Source of the DNA: Brevibacterium linens ATCC 9172
GTDB lineage: Bacteria > Actinomycetota > Actinomycetes > Actinomycetales > Brevibacteriaceae
Length of the DNA stretch: 64,000 nucleotides
Assembly: GCF_900169165.1 (NCBI RefSeq)
Contig: NZ_FXYY01000002.1
Coordinates: 272,217-336,216, forward strand
Direction of reading: 5' to 3'
The notes beneath the pieces were generated by a model, which did no database searches, was not told the DNA's origin, and was given only the letters and a program-made list of their open reading frames with translations. Shown piece by piece: positions 53,093-62,412 of the stretch. The number at the start of each line of letters is the position of its first letter. Position 1 is the stretch's first letter. Made by a program: the position numbers and the translations under genes.

Positions 53093-53355
53093 CGTTGTCT
53101 CCTTTGTGAAGTGCTCGAAACAACAGTAGACGTCGGTACTGACATAGGGTTTCCGGCTGCGACGTCTCGGCACGTGGAGGAGCCCATCTGCTCCAATTCG
53201 GCTGTTGATCGCAGCCGCCGGGTCCGCTTCCGCCTGCGTCTGAGGACGTTTCAAACTATTTGAGGAGGCTCAGCTCTCTCGCGCTGATAGACAGTCCCGG
53301 CAGATCGTGGAGGTGGACTTTCTGCCGAGCCCGGCAGCCCTTATTGCGGATACGC

Positions 53356-53361
53356 TATAGT
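53356..53361 (+). promoter_or_regulatory. Candidate -10 element, leaderless start of the XRE-MNT gene
   Basis: TATAGT ends 6 bases before ATG 53368, the spacing of a leaderless actinobacterial transcript. No Shine-Dalgarno sequence precedes the ATG. The -35 element is not clear. Confidence 0.45.
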
Positions 53362-53367
53362 GTTGCT

Positions 53368-53850
53368 ATGTCGAGAGCCAGTGCGATGATCCGTCGGGCC
53401 CGCGTAGACGCGGGTCTGACCCAATCTGTGCTGGCGGAACGATCAGGGGTCGCGCAAAGCGTCATCAGCTCGTACGAAAAAGGGCGACGTGAGCCATCAG
53501 CCTCAGCATTGGACGTCCTGCTGACGGCGGCGGGATTCCGTCTCGTGGTTGAACCCGAACCGGAATCACTGCACAAGGTCCGAACCCACTCCGCCGAGCT
53601 CATCGCGAAGCTCGCCGAACTCGGAGGCCACAATATCTCCGTGTTCGGCAGCGTGGCGCGTGGCGATGATCGACCCGACAGTGACGTGGATCTGCTCATT
53701 GACATCGACGATTCGGTCGGCCTCTTCAAGCTGATGAAGATGCGCTCTGTCGCGGAGCGCATCCTGGGGAGAGAAGTCGACCTCATTCCCCGCAACGGGC
53801 TCAAGGCTTCAGTGTCAGAAACGGCGCTGCTCGATGAGGTTCCGCTGTGA
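53368..53850 (+). CDS. XRE helix-turn-helix fused to MNT nucleotidyltransferase antitoxin (MntA-like)
   Basis: 160 residues. Residues 5-55 are an XRE helix-turn-helix (RRARVDAGLTQSVLAERSGV, SVISSYEKGRREPS). Residues 70-160 are a minimal nucleotidyltransferase with GSVARG (94-99), SDVDLL (105-110) and a third acidic position at REVDLI (138). MntA antitoxins AMPylate the partner HEPN toxin; the fused DNA-binding domain would add autoregulation. Overlaps hepT by 4 bases (GTGA). Divergent from the helicase-sigma gene. Confidence 0.88.
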   Translation: MSRASAMIRRARVDAGLTQSVLAERSGVAQSVISSYEKGRREPSASALDVLLTAAGFRLVVEPEPESLHKVRTHSAELIAKLAELGGHNISVFGSVARGDDRPDSDVDLLIDIDDSVGLFKLMKMRSVAERILGREVDLIPRNGLKASVSETALLDEVPL

Positions 53851-54182
53851 CACGTGACCCGAAGTTGCGGCTGCTCGACATGCTTTCCGCCTGTGAGGCC
53901 ATCACAAGCTATCTGCAACGTGTTGGTTCGGACGAAGACATGATGTTTGACGCGATCAGAGTCCGACTGATCGAAATCGGCGAAGCAGCGAAAGACGTGC
54001 CTCAGTCTGTGTTCGCCGGCGAGCCTTCGATTCCGTGGGCTGAAATTATCCGAATGCGCGATTCGCTAGCGCATCGATACTTCGACACATCAAGGACGAT
54101 CATCTGGGTGACAGCCCGAGACGACATCCCCGAACTGGAAGCAGCCGTTCGCAGGATCGTCGCACAGTACAGCATTAGCTGA
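53847..54182 (+). CDS. HepT-like HEPN ribonuclease toxin
   Basis: 111 residues from GTG 53847. The active-site motif Rx4HxY is RDSLAHRY (71-78), with IRVRLIEIGEAAKDVP and SIPWAEIIRM as in HepT proteins. The family cuts RNA and is silenced by tyrosine AMPylation near this motif. Translationally coupled to the antitoxin gene. Confidence 0.88.
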   Translation: MTRDPKLRLLDMLSACEAITSYLQRVGSDEDMMFDAIRVRLIEIGEAAKDVPQSVFAGEPSIPWAEIIRMRDSLAHRYFDTSRTIIWVTARDDIPELEAAVRRIVAQYSIS

Positions 54183-54193
54183 CGCCGAGGCAG

Positions 54194-54207
54194 TACGGTA
54201 CACCGTA
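54194..54207. promoter_or_regulatory. Perfect palindrome upstream of the DUF262 operon
   Basis: TACGGT-AC-ACCGTA, 12 bases after the hepT stop and about 134 bases before the DUF262 start. It could bind the XRE regulator or act in the three-gene operon promoter; no further copy was found except a half-site TACGGT at the start of the DUF262 coding sequence (54352-54357). Confidence 0.4.
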
Positions 54208-54340
54208 TCCGTTGCGTCTGCGAAGGTCAGGTTGGTGTGCGTCTGAATCTGTCTCCTGCTGTGGGATCTTCTCGGCAGCGACTGTTGTAGTCTGAGGGCG
54301 ATGCGGCAGACGCGTATCGAGGATGAGAGAAGGGTGCAAC

Positions 54341-56134
54341 GTGGCCAAATATACGGTGCGGCAGGAACAGGTCGATACGCTGCTCAGCTGGGTCAAAAGT
54401 GGGCAGATCGCGATCCCGGAGCTGCAGCGTCCGTTCGTATGGTCGTCAACCAAAGTCAGAGATCTGCTCGACTCCCTCTACAACGGGTACCCTGTCGGCT
54501 ACCTCATCACCTGGCAGAGCCAGGATGTCGGATTGAAAGACGGTTCGACTTCTGGGTTCAAACAGATCCTCATCGATGGCCAACAGCGCATTACGGCAAT
54601 GACCGCTGCCCTCGTCGGCCATGAAGTCGTCGATAAGAACTATGCGAAGAAGCGAATCAAGATCGCGTTCAATCCCCAGACCGAGAAGTTCGAGACGCTG
54701 ACTCCGTTCCTCGACCGTGATGACGCATGGGTCTCGGACATCGCGGAATTTATGAGTTCATCGGCAACGACATTCGGCTCGATCAACCACTACCTTTCGC
54801 GGAATCCCGAGGCAGACGAAACGTCAGTGGTGAAGGCGTTTGAGAAGCTGGCCGGCATTCACAATTCCCAGGTCGGCATCATCACGCTGGCTGACGACCT
54901 CGATATCAACACGGTCACAGAGATCTTCATTCGCATTAATTCGAAAGGGGTGACACTCTCAGGCGCTGACTTCGCGATGAGCAAGATCTCCAGCCACGGC
55001 GAATTCGGGTCCAATCTGCGGAAGCTGATCGACTATTTCTGCCACTTGGCCAAACACCCCCACGCCTACACTGAGATCGCGCAGAACGATCAGACATTTG
55101 CCGAATCTGGCTATTTGGACAAGATTGCCTGGCTCCGCAATGACACGTCGGACCTGTACGACCCGGACTATACCGATGTCATTCGAGTTGCCGGACTGCG
55201 CGGCTTTGGCCGGGGCCGGATGTCGTCCTTGGTCAGCTTGCTGTCGGGCCGTGACTTCGACACGCGGACCTTCAGCGACGAACTTGGCCGGCGGTCGTTC
55301 GAAACACTTGAGAAAGTGCTCCTCGAAATCGTCAACCAGTACAGCTATCAGCAGTTTCTGCTCACCATCAAATCGTCTGGCTTCACCGTTGCGAAGATGA
55401 TCAGCTCCAAGAACGCCCTCAACTTCGCCTACGCGCTGTTTATCCAGTTGAAGGCCGGAGGCACCTTGACCGACGGAGAGGTCAAGTCGATCGTTCGACG
55501 ATGGTTCGTCATGTCGATGCTCACTGGAAGGTACTCGGGGTCGTTCGAAACCCGCTTCGAAGCAGACATCCGCAAGATCGCAGAGACGGGCGCCGTTGCT
55601 CTCTTGGACGAGATCGAACGGGGACAACTCACCGATGGATTCTGGAATGTGGAGCTGCCGTCGAACATGATCACCACGAGCACCCGCAGCCCCTACTTCA
55701 ACACGTTCAGAGCCGCACAGATCCACAAGAACGCCAAAGGCTTCCTGTCCAAGCACATCACCGTGCGCCAGATGACCGAGGAAAGTGGAGACATCCACCA
55801 TCTGGTCCCGAAGAACTACCTCGTCAGATCTGGAATCACAGACCGAAATCAGTACAACCAGATCGCGAACTTCGCGATCACCGAAACGCCTGTGAACATC
55901 GCTATTCAAGATTCTGAACCAGCGTCGTACATCGAACGAGTCGACCAACAGATCCAGTCGGGGAACCTGACTCTCGGCGAAATCGCCACTGAAACTGAAC
56001 TCGAAGCGTCGTTCGCAGAGAACGCGGTCCCTCAGTCTCTTCGAACCACCTCCGCTGAGAACTATTCGCATTTCCTCAACGAGCGTCGGGCGCTGATGTC
56101 ACAGTACATCCGGGATTACTACTTCGCTCTGTGA
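54341..56134 (+). CDS. DUF262 protein with HNH-like C-terminus (GmrSD-related)
   Basis: 597 residues from GTG 54341 (AGAAGGG upstream; ATG 54323 is in frame). The N-terminal DUF262/ParB-like NTPase domain has IPELQRPFVWSSTKVRDLLD (25-44) and the nucleotide-binding IDGQQRITAM (78-87). A middle helical region contains FIRINSKGVTLSGADFAMSK. The C-terminal HNH-like/DUF1524-type segment is GDIHHLVPKNYLV followed by NQIANFAITETPVNIAI. GmrSD-type enzymes with this architecture are type IV restriction nucleases for modified DNA; other DUF262 proteins are in BREX or phosphorothioate systems. First gene of an operon with the nuclease and helicase below. Confidence 0.85.
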   Translation: MAKYTVRQEQVDTLLSWVKSGQIAIPELQRPFVWSSTKVRDLLDSLYNGYPVGYLITWQSQDVGLKDGSTSGFKQILIDGQQRITAMTAALVGHEVVDKNYAKKRIKIAFNPQTEKFETLTPFLDRDDAWVSDIAEFMSSSATTFGSINHYLSRNPEADETSVVKAFEKLAGIHNSQVGIITLADDLDINTVTEIFIRINSKGVTLSGADFAMSKISSHGEFGSNLRKLIDYFCHLAKHPHAYTEIAQNDQTFAESGYLDKIAWLRNDTSDLYDPDYTDVIRVAGLRGFGRGRMSSLVSLLSGRDFDTRTFSDELGRRSFETLEKVLLEIVNQYSYQQFLLTIKSSGFTVAKMISSKNALNFAYALFIQLKAGGTLTDGEVKSIVRRWFVMSMLTGRYSGSFETRFEADIRKIAETGAVALLDEIERGQLTDGFWNVELPSNMITTSTRSPYFNTFRAAQIHKNAKGFLSKHITVRQMTEESGDIHHLVPKNYLVRSGITDRNQYNQIANFAITETPVNIAIQDSEPASYIERVDQQIQSGNLTLGEIATETELEASFAENAVPQSLRTTSAENYSHFLNERRALMSQYIRDYYFAL

Positions 56135-56178
56135 AGAAACTGCAATGAGCCGTGGATGGGCTGAGGGAAGGACCACAC

Positions 56179-59025
56179 ATGCGCATCGTCTTCGGATGGA
56201 ACCTCGATCGGGCACCGTGGTCGACCGATACGACGGGAACGACAGTCGTCACAGGCCCGCTCGGCTTGCTCGGCATCCTCCAGACTCGATTGGGCACGAC
56301 CCGACCCACCATCGACCGCCCCATTCGCATCGCTCAATACCGGTCGTTGCTGGCACAAGCTGACCATCCTTGGTATCGCCGGTCGTTCGCTAACGACCCC
56401 TGGAACACCGCCCACCATCTGCTCGAGCTGCGCGACGACGCGATCGAGGCTGGTTGGAAACCGGCCAATGACGGCCAGGATTACTCCGCAGACCCTCGAC
56501 TCGACGCCTTGGCTACAGTCGAAAGTCTCGTCGTGATCGGTCCGCCACATGACACCGCCGCAACGCTTGCGCCCGGTCGTGCAGACGACGTGCGCGAATC
56601 TCTCGAGTTGCTCCGGCTATACGGAGCTAGTTGGCCGCTCGGAATCGATTCGATCGAACTGCGTGACAAGAGGGATACTCTCCCGCAGGTGTGGCAGGAC
56701 ATCCTCGGCGCGGTAGAAGCTGCAGGCGTGACCGTCACGGAGTCCGCAGCACCAACGGAAACGCCGCAACTCACCATCGTGCGCGGCCCCGATACCTGGT
56801 CCACCGCCGAGGCGGCCGCCCGGTACCTCGCAAATGTGAACGACCGAGAGCGCATCTGCATCATCGCCGGCGATGCCACCGCTGTCCTCGACCAACAGCT
56901 GGCACGACGACAGGCGCCGACGCTCGGAATCGCCGACTCCAACGCGGCAAATCCGTCCGCACAGATACTCCCTGTTTTCCTCGGCGCTGTCTTGCCCCCG
57001 ACCGATATCCGTAGAGTCGCCGAGTTCCTGCATCTCTCGTTCGGCACAAATTACGCAACTTCCCCCGCCACGTCGCTCGTTCCGCAGGGAGTGTCGTCGG
57101 TGCTCCTGCAAGCCTTCACCCAAGAACCGGGTATCTCCAACGATCCTGAGTCCGCGTGGATGCGCGCTCTCGACCAGTTGAAGAGCCGAACAGCCGAGAA
57201 TTCCGAAATCGCCACCCGAGCGTGGGAAACCGCGCAAGCACTTGACGGTTTCCTGCGTACCAGGCCGCCAGCGATCGACTCAGAAGAGCTCGACCTCGCC
57301 TCCCTCAACCCCGCATTGGACTGGTTGGCTACACGCCTGCGCAGACTGAACGGCAACCGCACCGCTGACACAGCACAGGACGACACCACCGCATTGATCG
57401 CCGAGGCGGCCACCCACCTCGCGTCCTTCCGCGCCGCAATCACCCGGCTCGGTACGAATTCCATCCGAGTCCGCGAGCTCTTCGACATCGCAGAATCCAG
57501 TGCACCGACTGCGACCCGTTCCGACGCCCACGCCCAAGCCGCCGACTGGACGGTCGTCACCAGCCCCGCAGAAGTCCCGGAAGACACGGACACCGTCGTC
57601 TGGTGGTGTTCACAGCGCTCAGCCACCTCGGCGAACGAGACCTGGGACTCAGCCGAATTCGACGCATTGGCGCAGTCAGAAGTCCGGATCTCCACCTCAA
57701 CCGAGAAGGAACGACTGAGGCAAGCCGCCGAACTCGATGGTCTCCGCACCGCTGTAAACCTCACCTGCTTCTGCCCCGAGACCAGCCGAGGCGAACCGGT
57801 GACCCTCCACCCAGTGCTCGCTCGACTGGCAGAAGACATCGCCGCTGCAGATGGCGACCGCTTTCCAAACGCATCGGTCGACACAGTGCTCTCCGATCCG
57901 ATGATCGCTCTTTCCGTCGCGGATCTCATCACAGACGAGACATGGCAACTGAATGACGTCGCCATTCCGACGTCGACGGCCAGCCTCGAAGAGTTCACCG
58001 CCCCGAACAGAATCTCGCGCGTACTCGAAGGCGACTTCCGCCACCTCCTGCCCGAGACCCTGTCCTTCAGCCAGATCGACCAGTTGCTCTCCGACCCGTT
58101 GGGCTGGACACTCGAACGCGGCCTCGGCCTCAGCCGCGGGTTCACTTTCGACATCCCCACAGACAACCGCATGATCGGCAACTTGGTTCACGCCGTAGTC
58201 GAACACCTCATGCAGACGAACGACACCGACACCTCGCTGACCACCCCCGCCGACATCGCTAAGACCTTCGACCGGCTCGTCCCACGGTTCGCTTCCGAGC
58301 TGCTCCTGCCGGGGCAATTGGCACGCAATAACACGATCAGATCCACAGCAATGGCATCGTTGGTCCACCTGTTCACCACGCTCAGGGACCGTGGCATCAC
58401 GATCGTCGGTGCTGAAACCGGCTTCGACCACGACTGGGTACTGACCGTCGCCGGCGAAGAACTCACCGTTCAGCTGCGAGGACAACGCGACCTCGAAGGC
58501 GCTTTCGACGACAGACGACCCGCAATCATCGACCTCAAATGGGCGAACTATGAGAAGCGCTATCGGACGATGATCGATGACGGCGAAGCCGTCCAGTTGA
58601 GCGTCTACTCTCACACCATCGACTCCCCGACTGGCGCCAACCCACTCACCTCGTACTTCATGCTCAAACAAGGACGATTCATCTCAACCGACTCCGGTCT
58701 CGACGAGAACTACAACGGGGGAGCGGCCGACATCTTCGACGAGGACGGCAACGGGCTCGGTGGCGATCCCGCAGGACTATGGCCGCTCATCCAAGCCTCG
58801 ATCGAGCACACACTCTCGGCCATCGCCACCGGCCGCTTCGATTCCCTGAACGCAGACGTCCATGCGGAATTCGGCGTCAACCCCCAAGCGAAGAACACAC
58901 AGGTCGACAAAGCGCTCAAGACCATCAAAACGGATGAGCTGGATGAGGGCCGTCTCTTTGTGGCCAAGAACCAGTCGTACAGCAACTTCAACCTCATCTA
59001 CGGCATCGCGGGGGACCACTCATGA
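56179..59025 (+). CDS. AddB-like PD-(D/E)XK nuclease, motor-inactive
   Basis: 948 residues from ATG 56179 (GGAAGGA upstream). The N-terminal about 600 residues resemble the helicase-like scaffold of AddB/RecC but lack a Walker A: at the equivalent place it reads VVTGPLGLLGILQTRLGT. The C-terminal PD-(D/E)XK domain is intact, with His in GNLVHAVVEHLM, Asp in GQRDLEG (about 772), IIDLKW (783-788) and EAVQLSVYSHT. Probable role: single-strand nuclease and scaffold partner of the following helicase. Overlaps it by 4 bases and follows the DUF262 gene by 44. Confidence 0.85.
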   Translation: MRIVFGWNLDRAPWSTDTTGTTVVTGPLGLLGILQTRLGTTRPTIDRPIRIAQYRSLLAQADHPWYRRSFANDPWNTAHHLLELRDDAIEAGWKPANDGQDYSADPRLDALATVESLVVIGPPHDTAATLAPGRADDVRESLELLRLYGASWPLGIDSIELRDKRDTLPQVWQDILGAVEAAGVTVTESAAPTETPQLTIVRGPDTWSTAEAAARYLANVNDRERICIIAGDATAVLDQQLARRQAPTLGIADSNAANPSAQILPVFLGAVLPPTDIRRVAEFLHLSFGTNYATSPATSLVPQGVSSVLLQAFTQEPGISNDPESAWMRALDQLKSRTAENSEIATRAWETAQALDGFLRTRPPAIDSEELDLASLNPALDWLATRLRRLNGNRTADTAQDDTTALIAEAATHLASFRAAITRLGTNSIRVRELFDIAESSAPTATRSDAHAQAADWTVVTSPAEVPEDTDTVVWWCSQRSATSANETWDSAEFDALAQSEVRISTSTEKERLRQAAELDGLRTAVNLTCFCPETSRGEPVTLHPVLARLAEDIAAADGDRFPNASVDTVLSDPMIALSVADLITDETWQLNDVAIPTSTASLEEFTAPNRISRVLEGDFRHLLPETLSFSQIDQLLSDPLGWTLERGLGLSRGFTFDIPTDNRMIGNLVHAVVEHLMQTNDTDTSLTTPADIAKTFDRLVPRFASELLLPGQLARNNTIRSTAMASLVHLFTTLRDRGITIVGAETGFDHDWVLTVAGEELTVQLRGQRDLEGAFDDRRPAIIDLKWANYEKRYRTMIDDGEAVQLSVYSHTIDSPTGANPLTSYFMLKQGRFISTDSGLDENYNGGAADIFDEDGNGLGGDPAGLWPLIQASIEHTLSAIATGRFDSLNADVHAEFGVNPQAKNTQVDKALKTIKTDELDEGRLFVAKNQSYSNFNLIYGIAGDHS

Positions 59026-62000
59026 GCGTTCACGTCATCACCGCCTCGGCGGGCTCGGGAAAGACCTACCGACTGACGGAAGTGCTCTCCGAACGACTGT
59101 CGCAGACAACAGACGACGGCCAACCCGTCCTTCGCGCAAGCGAAGTCATCGCCACCACCTTCACCGTCCGCGCCGCGGCCGACCTCGTCGAAAAGACGCA
59201 GAAGCGACTCCTCGATGACGGGAACATCACCGCCGCCGAGGAGATCAGCACCGCACTCATCGGCACCATCAACTCGATGTCCGGTCGCCTCGTCACTGAA
59301 TACGCCATCGACGCGGGGTTCTCACCAGAGCTGCGTGTGCTCGACGAACAGGAACAGGCGATCGTCTTCACCACGGCCGTCGACGCGGTTGTTGCCGAAG
59401 CTGAAGCCACTCACCGCGATCTGCTCGTCCGCACCGGTCATAACGGCAGTCCCGCTGATTCGAACTCGTTCGGCCACGGACCCGTTGTCTGGTCGGACCT
59501 GGTCAGATCCGTCGCCGAGGCGGCCCGGGCGAACCACCTCGGCGAGGCCGAACTGCGAGCATCGGCACGCGTTTCGGCTGAGCTCTTCCTCTCAGCTCTT
59601 CCTGCCGCTGGGGGAGACGGACGGCAGAAGTGGCGTGACAGGTTGGCCGGCGACATCGAGCAGCTGCGCGACGCGCTGCGAGTCTTCCAGAACGGCGAGG
59701 AACCTCCGTCTGAGAGACCGAAGGTGACGAAGACCAACGAAGGCAACGTCGAAGGCAGCCTCGTGACCTTGGACCGTTTCCTCAGTGGACTCGAGAACGG
59801 CGCCGAGGAGGCTGTTCCGTTCGCGCGGGTCCCGTGGTCGACATGGGCGAAGGTGGCAGAGCGGAAGTACACGGCCGTGCCAGGTGGGAAGGCGCCCGGA
59901 GCAGTGCCCAAACAGGTTCTCGATGAGTCGAGCGCTCGCCTCGTGTCTGAAGAGCTCCTCGCCAACAGTGCCTTCCACTCTGACATCGAGGCACTGATCA
60001 CCCTCGTCATTGACACAGCGATCGCGTCACTGTCGGCTTATGAGGAACATAAGAACACTCTCGGGGTGATGGATTTCGTCGACCAGGAGGTTCGCGCCCT
60101 TGACCTGCTGCGCACGAACGAACGAGTCAGGGCATCGATCGCCTCTCGCTACCGACTGCTTGCCGTCGATGAGTTCCAAGACTCGTCTCCCATCCAACTG
60201 GCGATCTTTATGGAGCTCGCCGACCTCGTCGACGAAGTCATCTGGGTGGGCGACCGCAAACAGGCTATCTACGGCTTCCGCGGGGCGGACCCCGAGCTGA
60301 TGAACGATGTCTTTTCGGCACTCATCGACGGAAAGACAGAACTGGGCAAGGCCACTTCGGAGAACCTCGGCGCGTCCTGGCGCTCGACCGAACCGGCTCT
60401 CGAACTGTCGAATACTCTCTTCAGCTCGGTCTTCGCCGACCAGAAGGAAGACGAGGTTGTGCTGAGCATCCCGCCACAGCGTGAACACCTGCGCCACATC
60501 GGCAGCCGCGAACTCTGGGTACCGACCACGACAGCCGGCGGAACTCGATCCGCGGACACGCGGATGGGTAAAGCCATTGCCACGGGAGTTGAAGACTTTC
60601 TGCAACGCTCGCCTCAATTGTCCGACGGCGAAGTCAAACAGGGTGATATCGCTGTCCTCGTTCGCACGAACTCTCAAGTCTCCCGGGTCGTCTCTGAACT
60701 TCGCGAACGCGGCATCCGCGCAGTGGGGTCGACCAGCGATCTGCTTTCAACCAGGGAAGGACAGTTCGTTGCCGCCGGTTTGGCCGCGGTCGTCGACCGG
60801 GACGACGCTGTGGCGCTCGCCGAACTCGTCACTCTCATGCCCGACCACGGCAGCCACGACACATGGTTCGAAAATGCGGCACGGATCGTCGACAAGAAAG
60901 AACGGCGTGACCAGCCTCGGACGTGGTGGGATGATCCGGCGCTGGCTGCCCTGTCGGAACTGGCGCTCAATGCCGCTCATCACTCACCGGTCGACCTGCT
61001 GCTGAGCATCATCGATGCCCTCGACCTGCCGCAGCGGATCAAATCGTGGACAACACCGGAGAACCGTCTGGCAACGCTTGATTCCCTGTGCCAGATCGCC
61101 GGTGAATATGCGGACGCTGCGGAACAGACGCGTTCGCCGGTCACTCCAGCAGGCCTGCTCGATCACCTCACCGAGGCGGCCGGATCCTATGAGCAGACGA
61201 CGGCCCATGACGCCGTGCTCGTGACGACGATGCACCAGTCGAAGGGTCTGCAGTGGCCAGTTGTCATTGTCGGTGTACCGGTAGATAAGGACTATGGGCA
61301 CAGAGAGATCACCGTGGAGAAGGCATCTGTCTTCGACGCGCGGTACCCCTTGGCGAATCGTGCTCTGCGCTTCCTGCCTCGCGTGCTCAAAGACTATGAG
61401 CCGTTGAAGGACCGGTTGGGGCGTCTGGATGCGGTCAGTCGTGCAGGCCAGGCAGAAAAGGATGAGACGGCACGGCTTCTCTATGTTGCGCTTACTCGGG
61501 CTGAGACGCACAGCATTGTGGCGTTCGGGGATCCCAAGGGGGCGGACAATGTTCTCAATAGGTCTGTCGCTGAGGGTCTGGTCGAATGGGAGCAGCCGAC
61601 AATCACTGATCGATCAGTGAGCGCGGTCGACGAGAACGGAATCCTGCGCATCGCCGACCGGCGCAGCGACGAAAGAAGGGCTACAACCGAGTTGCCGATT
61701 CGGATCAGTGCCCTCCCGATCGACATCGAAGACGGCCCAACGGCTGATTCGACTGGTTTACCTCGATCGTTCTACGCTCGCTCAGACACTCCAGTCCGCA
61801 GCACGACTCCCGTTGAAACCACGTTGCCGGCCCGGTTCACCGCGAGCAGTGTGCCGTCCAACGGGGTCGAAGCAGAGGTGGAGATCCTCGCCGAACTGGG
61901 GGAGCCGCTGGTGGCCAAAGGCGGAAAGGACTGGGATCGCGTCGGTGACGCCGTACACGCCTACCTGGGATTGCCTCTCTCGACGCTGACCGCTGAGCTG

Positions 62001-62405
62001 AAGCGCACAGCTGCCGAGCGGATCCTCTCACGTTGGGATTCTGACAGTGTGCTGAATGCGGATGTGCTCATCGAAGTCGGTAAACGCTGGACCGAATGGG
62101 TGGAGACGACGTACCCCGGCGCCGAGGTGGCCACCGAGTCCCCGATCGCGTGGCGCAACGATGATGCGCAGGTGATGGAAGGATGGATCGACGCGCGAAT
62201 TCTGCTGCCAACTGGCGAGCACATCCTCGTCGACCACAAGTCGTATCCCGGAACCGACCCGGTGGGTCATATCCGCGAGAAGTACCTCGGGCAGATGGCC
62301 ACCTACCGTCAGGCCTTGCAGAAGACCGACGGCACCGCCCCCAAACAGGTGCTCATCCACCTGCCCCTGCTGGGAGCAGTTGCCGAGGTGCGTCTAACTG
62401 ACTGA
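59022..62405 (+). CDS. AddA-like UvrD/Rep helicase-nuclease
   Basis: 1127 residues. SF1A helicase motifs: Walker A ASAGSGKT (8-15), II VDEFQDSSPIQLAIFMEL (about 383-400), III VIWVGDRKQAIYGFRGAD, V VTTMHQSKGLQWPVVIVG (about 733-750), VI ARLLYVALTRAETHS (about 817). The C-terminal PD-(D/E)XK domain has GDAVHAYLG, GWIDARI (Asp about 1056) and VDHKSYPGT (Asp 1071, Lys 1073). It is predicted to unwind and degrade DNA ends with the AddB-like partner. The pair is unlike actinobacterial AdnAB, in which both subunits keep motor motifs. Terminal gene, convergent with the next. Confidence 0.9.
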   Translation: MSVHVITASAGSGKTYRLTEVLSERLSQTTDDGQPVLRASEVIATTFTVRAAADLVEKTQKRLLDDGNITAAEEISTALIGTINSMSGRLVTEYAIDAGFSPELRVLDEQEQAIVFTTAVDAVVAEAEATHRDLLVRTGHNGSPADSNSFGHGPVVWSDLVRSVAEAARANHLGEAELRASARVSAELFLSALPAAGGDGRQKWRDRLAGDIEQLRDALRVFQNGEEPPSERPKVTKTNEGNVEGSLVTLDRFLSGLENGAEEAVPFARVPWSTWAKVAERKYTAVPGGKAPGAVPKQVLDESSARLVSEELLANSAFHSDIEALITLVIDTAIASLSAYEEHKNTLGVMDFVDQEVRALDLLRTNERVRASIASRYRLLAVDEFQDSSPIQLAIFMELADLVDEVIWVGDRKQAIYGFRGADPELMNDVFSALIDGKTELGKATSENLGASWRSTEPALELSNTLFSSVFADQKEDEVVLSIPPQREHLRHIGSRELWVPTTTAGGTRSADTRMGKAIATGVEDFLQRSPQLSDGEVKQGDIAVLVRTNSQVSRVVSELRERGIRAVGSTSDLLSTREGQFVAAGLAAVVDRDDAVALAELVTLMPDHGSHDTWFENAARIVDKKERRDQPRTWWDDPALAALSELALNAAHHSPVDLLLSIIDALDLPQRIKSWTTPENRLATLDSLCQIAGEYADAAEQTRSPVTPAGLLDHLTEAAGSYEQTTAHDAVLVTTMHQSKGLQWPVVIVGVPVDKDYGHREITVEKASVFDARYPLANRALRFLPRVLKDYEPLKDRLGRLDAVSRAGQAEKDETARLLYVALTRAETHSIVAFGDPKGADNVLNRSVAEGLVEWEQPTITDRSVSAVDENGILRIADRRSDERRATTELPIRISALPIDIEDGPTADSTGLPRSFYARSDTPVRSTTPVETTLPARFTASSVPSNGVEAEVEILAELGEPLVAKGGKDWDRVGDAVHAYLGLPLSTLTAELKRTAAERILSRWDSDSVLNADVLIEVGKRWTEWVETTYPGAEVATESPIAWRNDDAQVMEGWIDARILLPTGEHILVDHKSYPGTDPVGHIREKYLGQMATYRQALQKTDGTAPKQVLIHLPLLGAVAEVRLTD

Positions 62406-62412
62406 CTGGCGC

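Noticed and set aside
54959..56071. 370-residue minus-strand ORF opposite the DUF262 gene
   Set aside because: Shadow frame; composition rich in Val/Arg/Gly without motifs, whereas the plus strand has the DUF262 and HNH-like motifs.
57051..58671. Minus-strand ORFs opposite the AddB-like gene
   Set aside because: Antisense shadows of a high-GC coding region; no motif on that strand.
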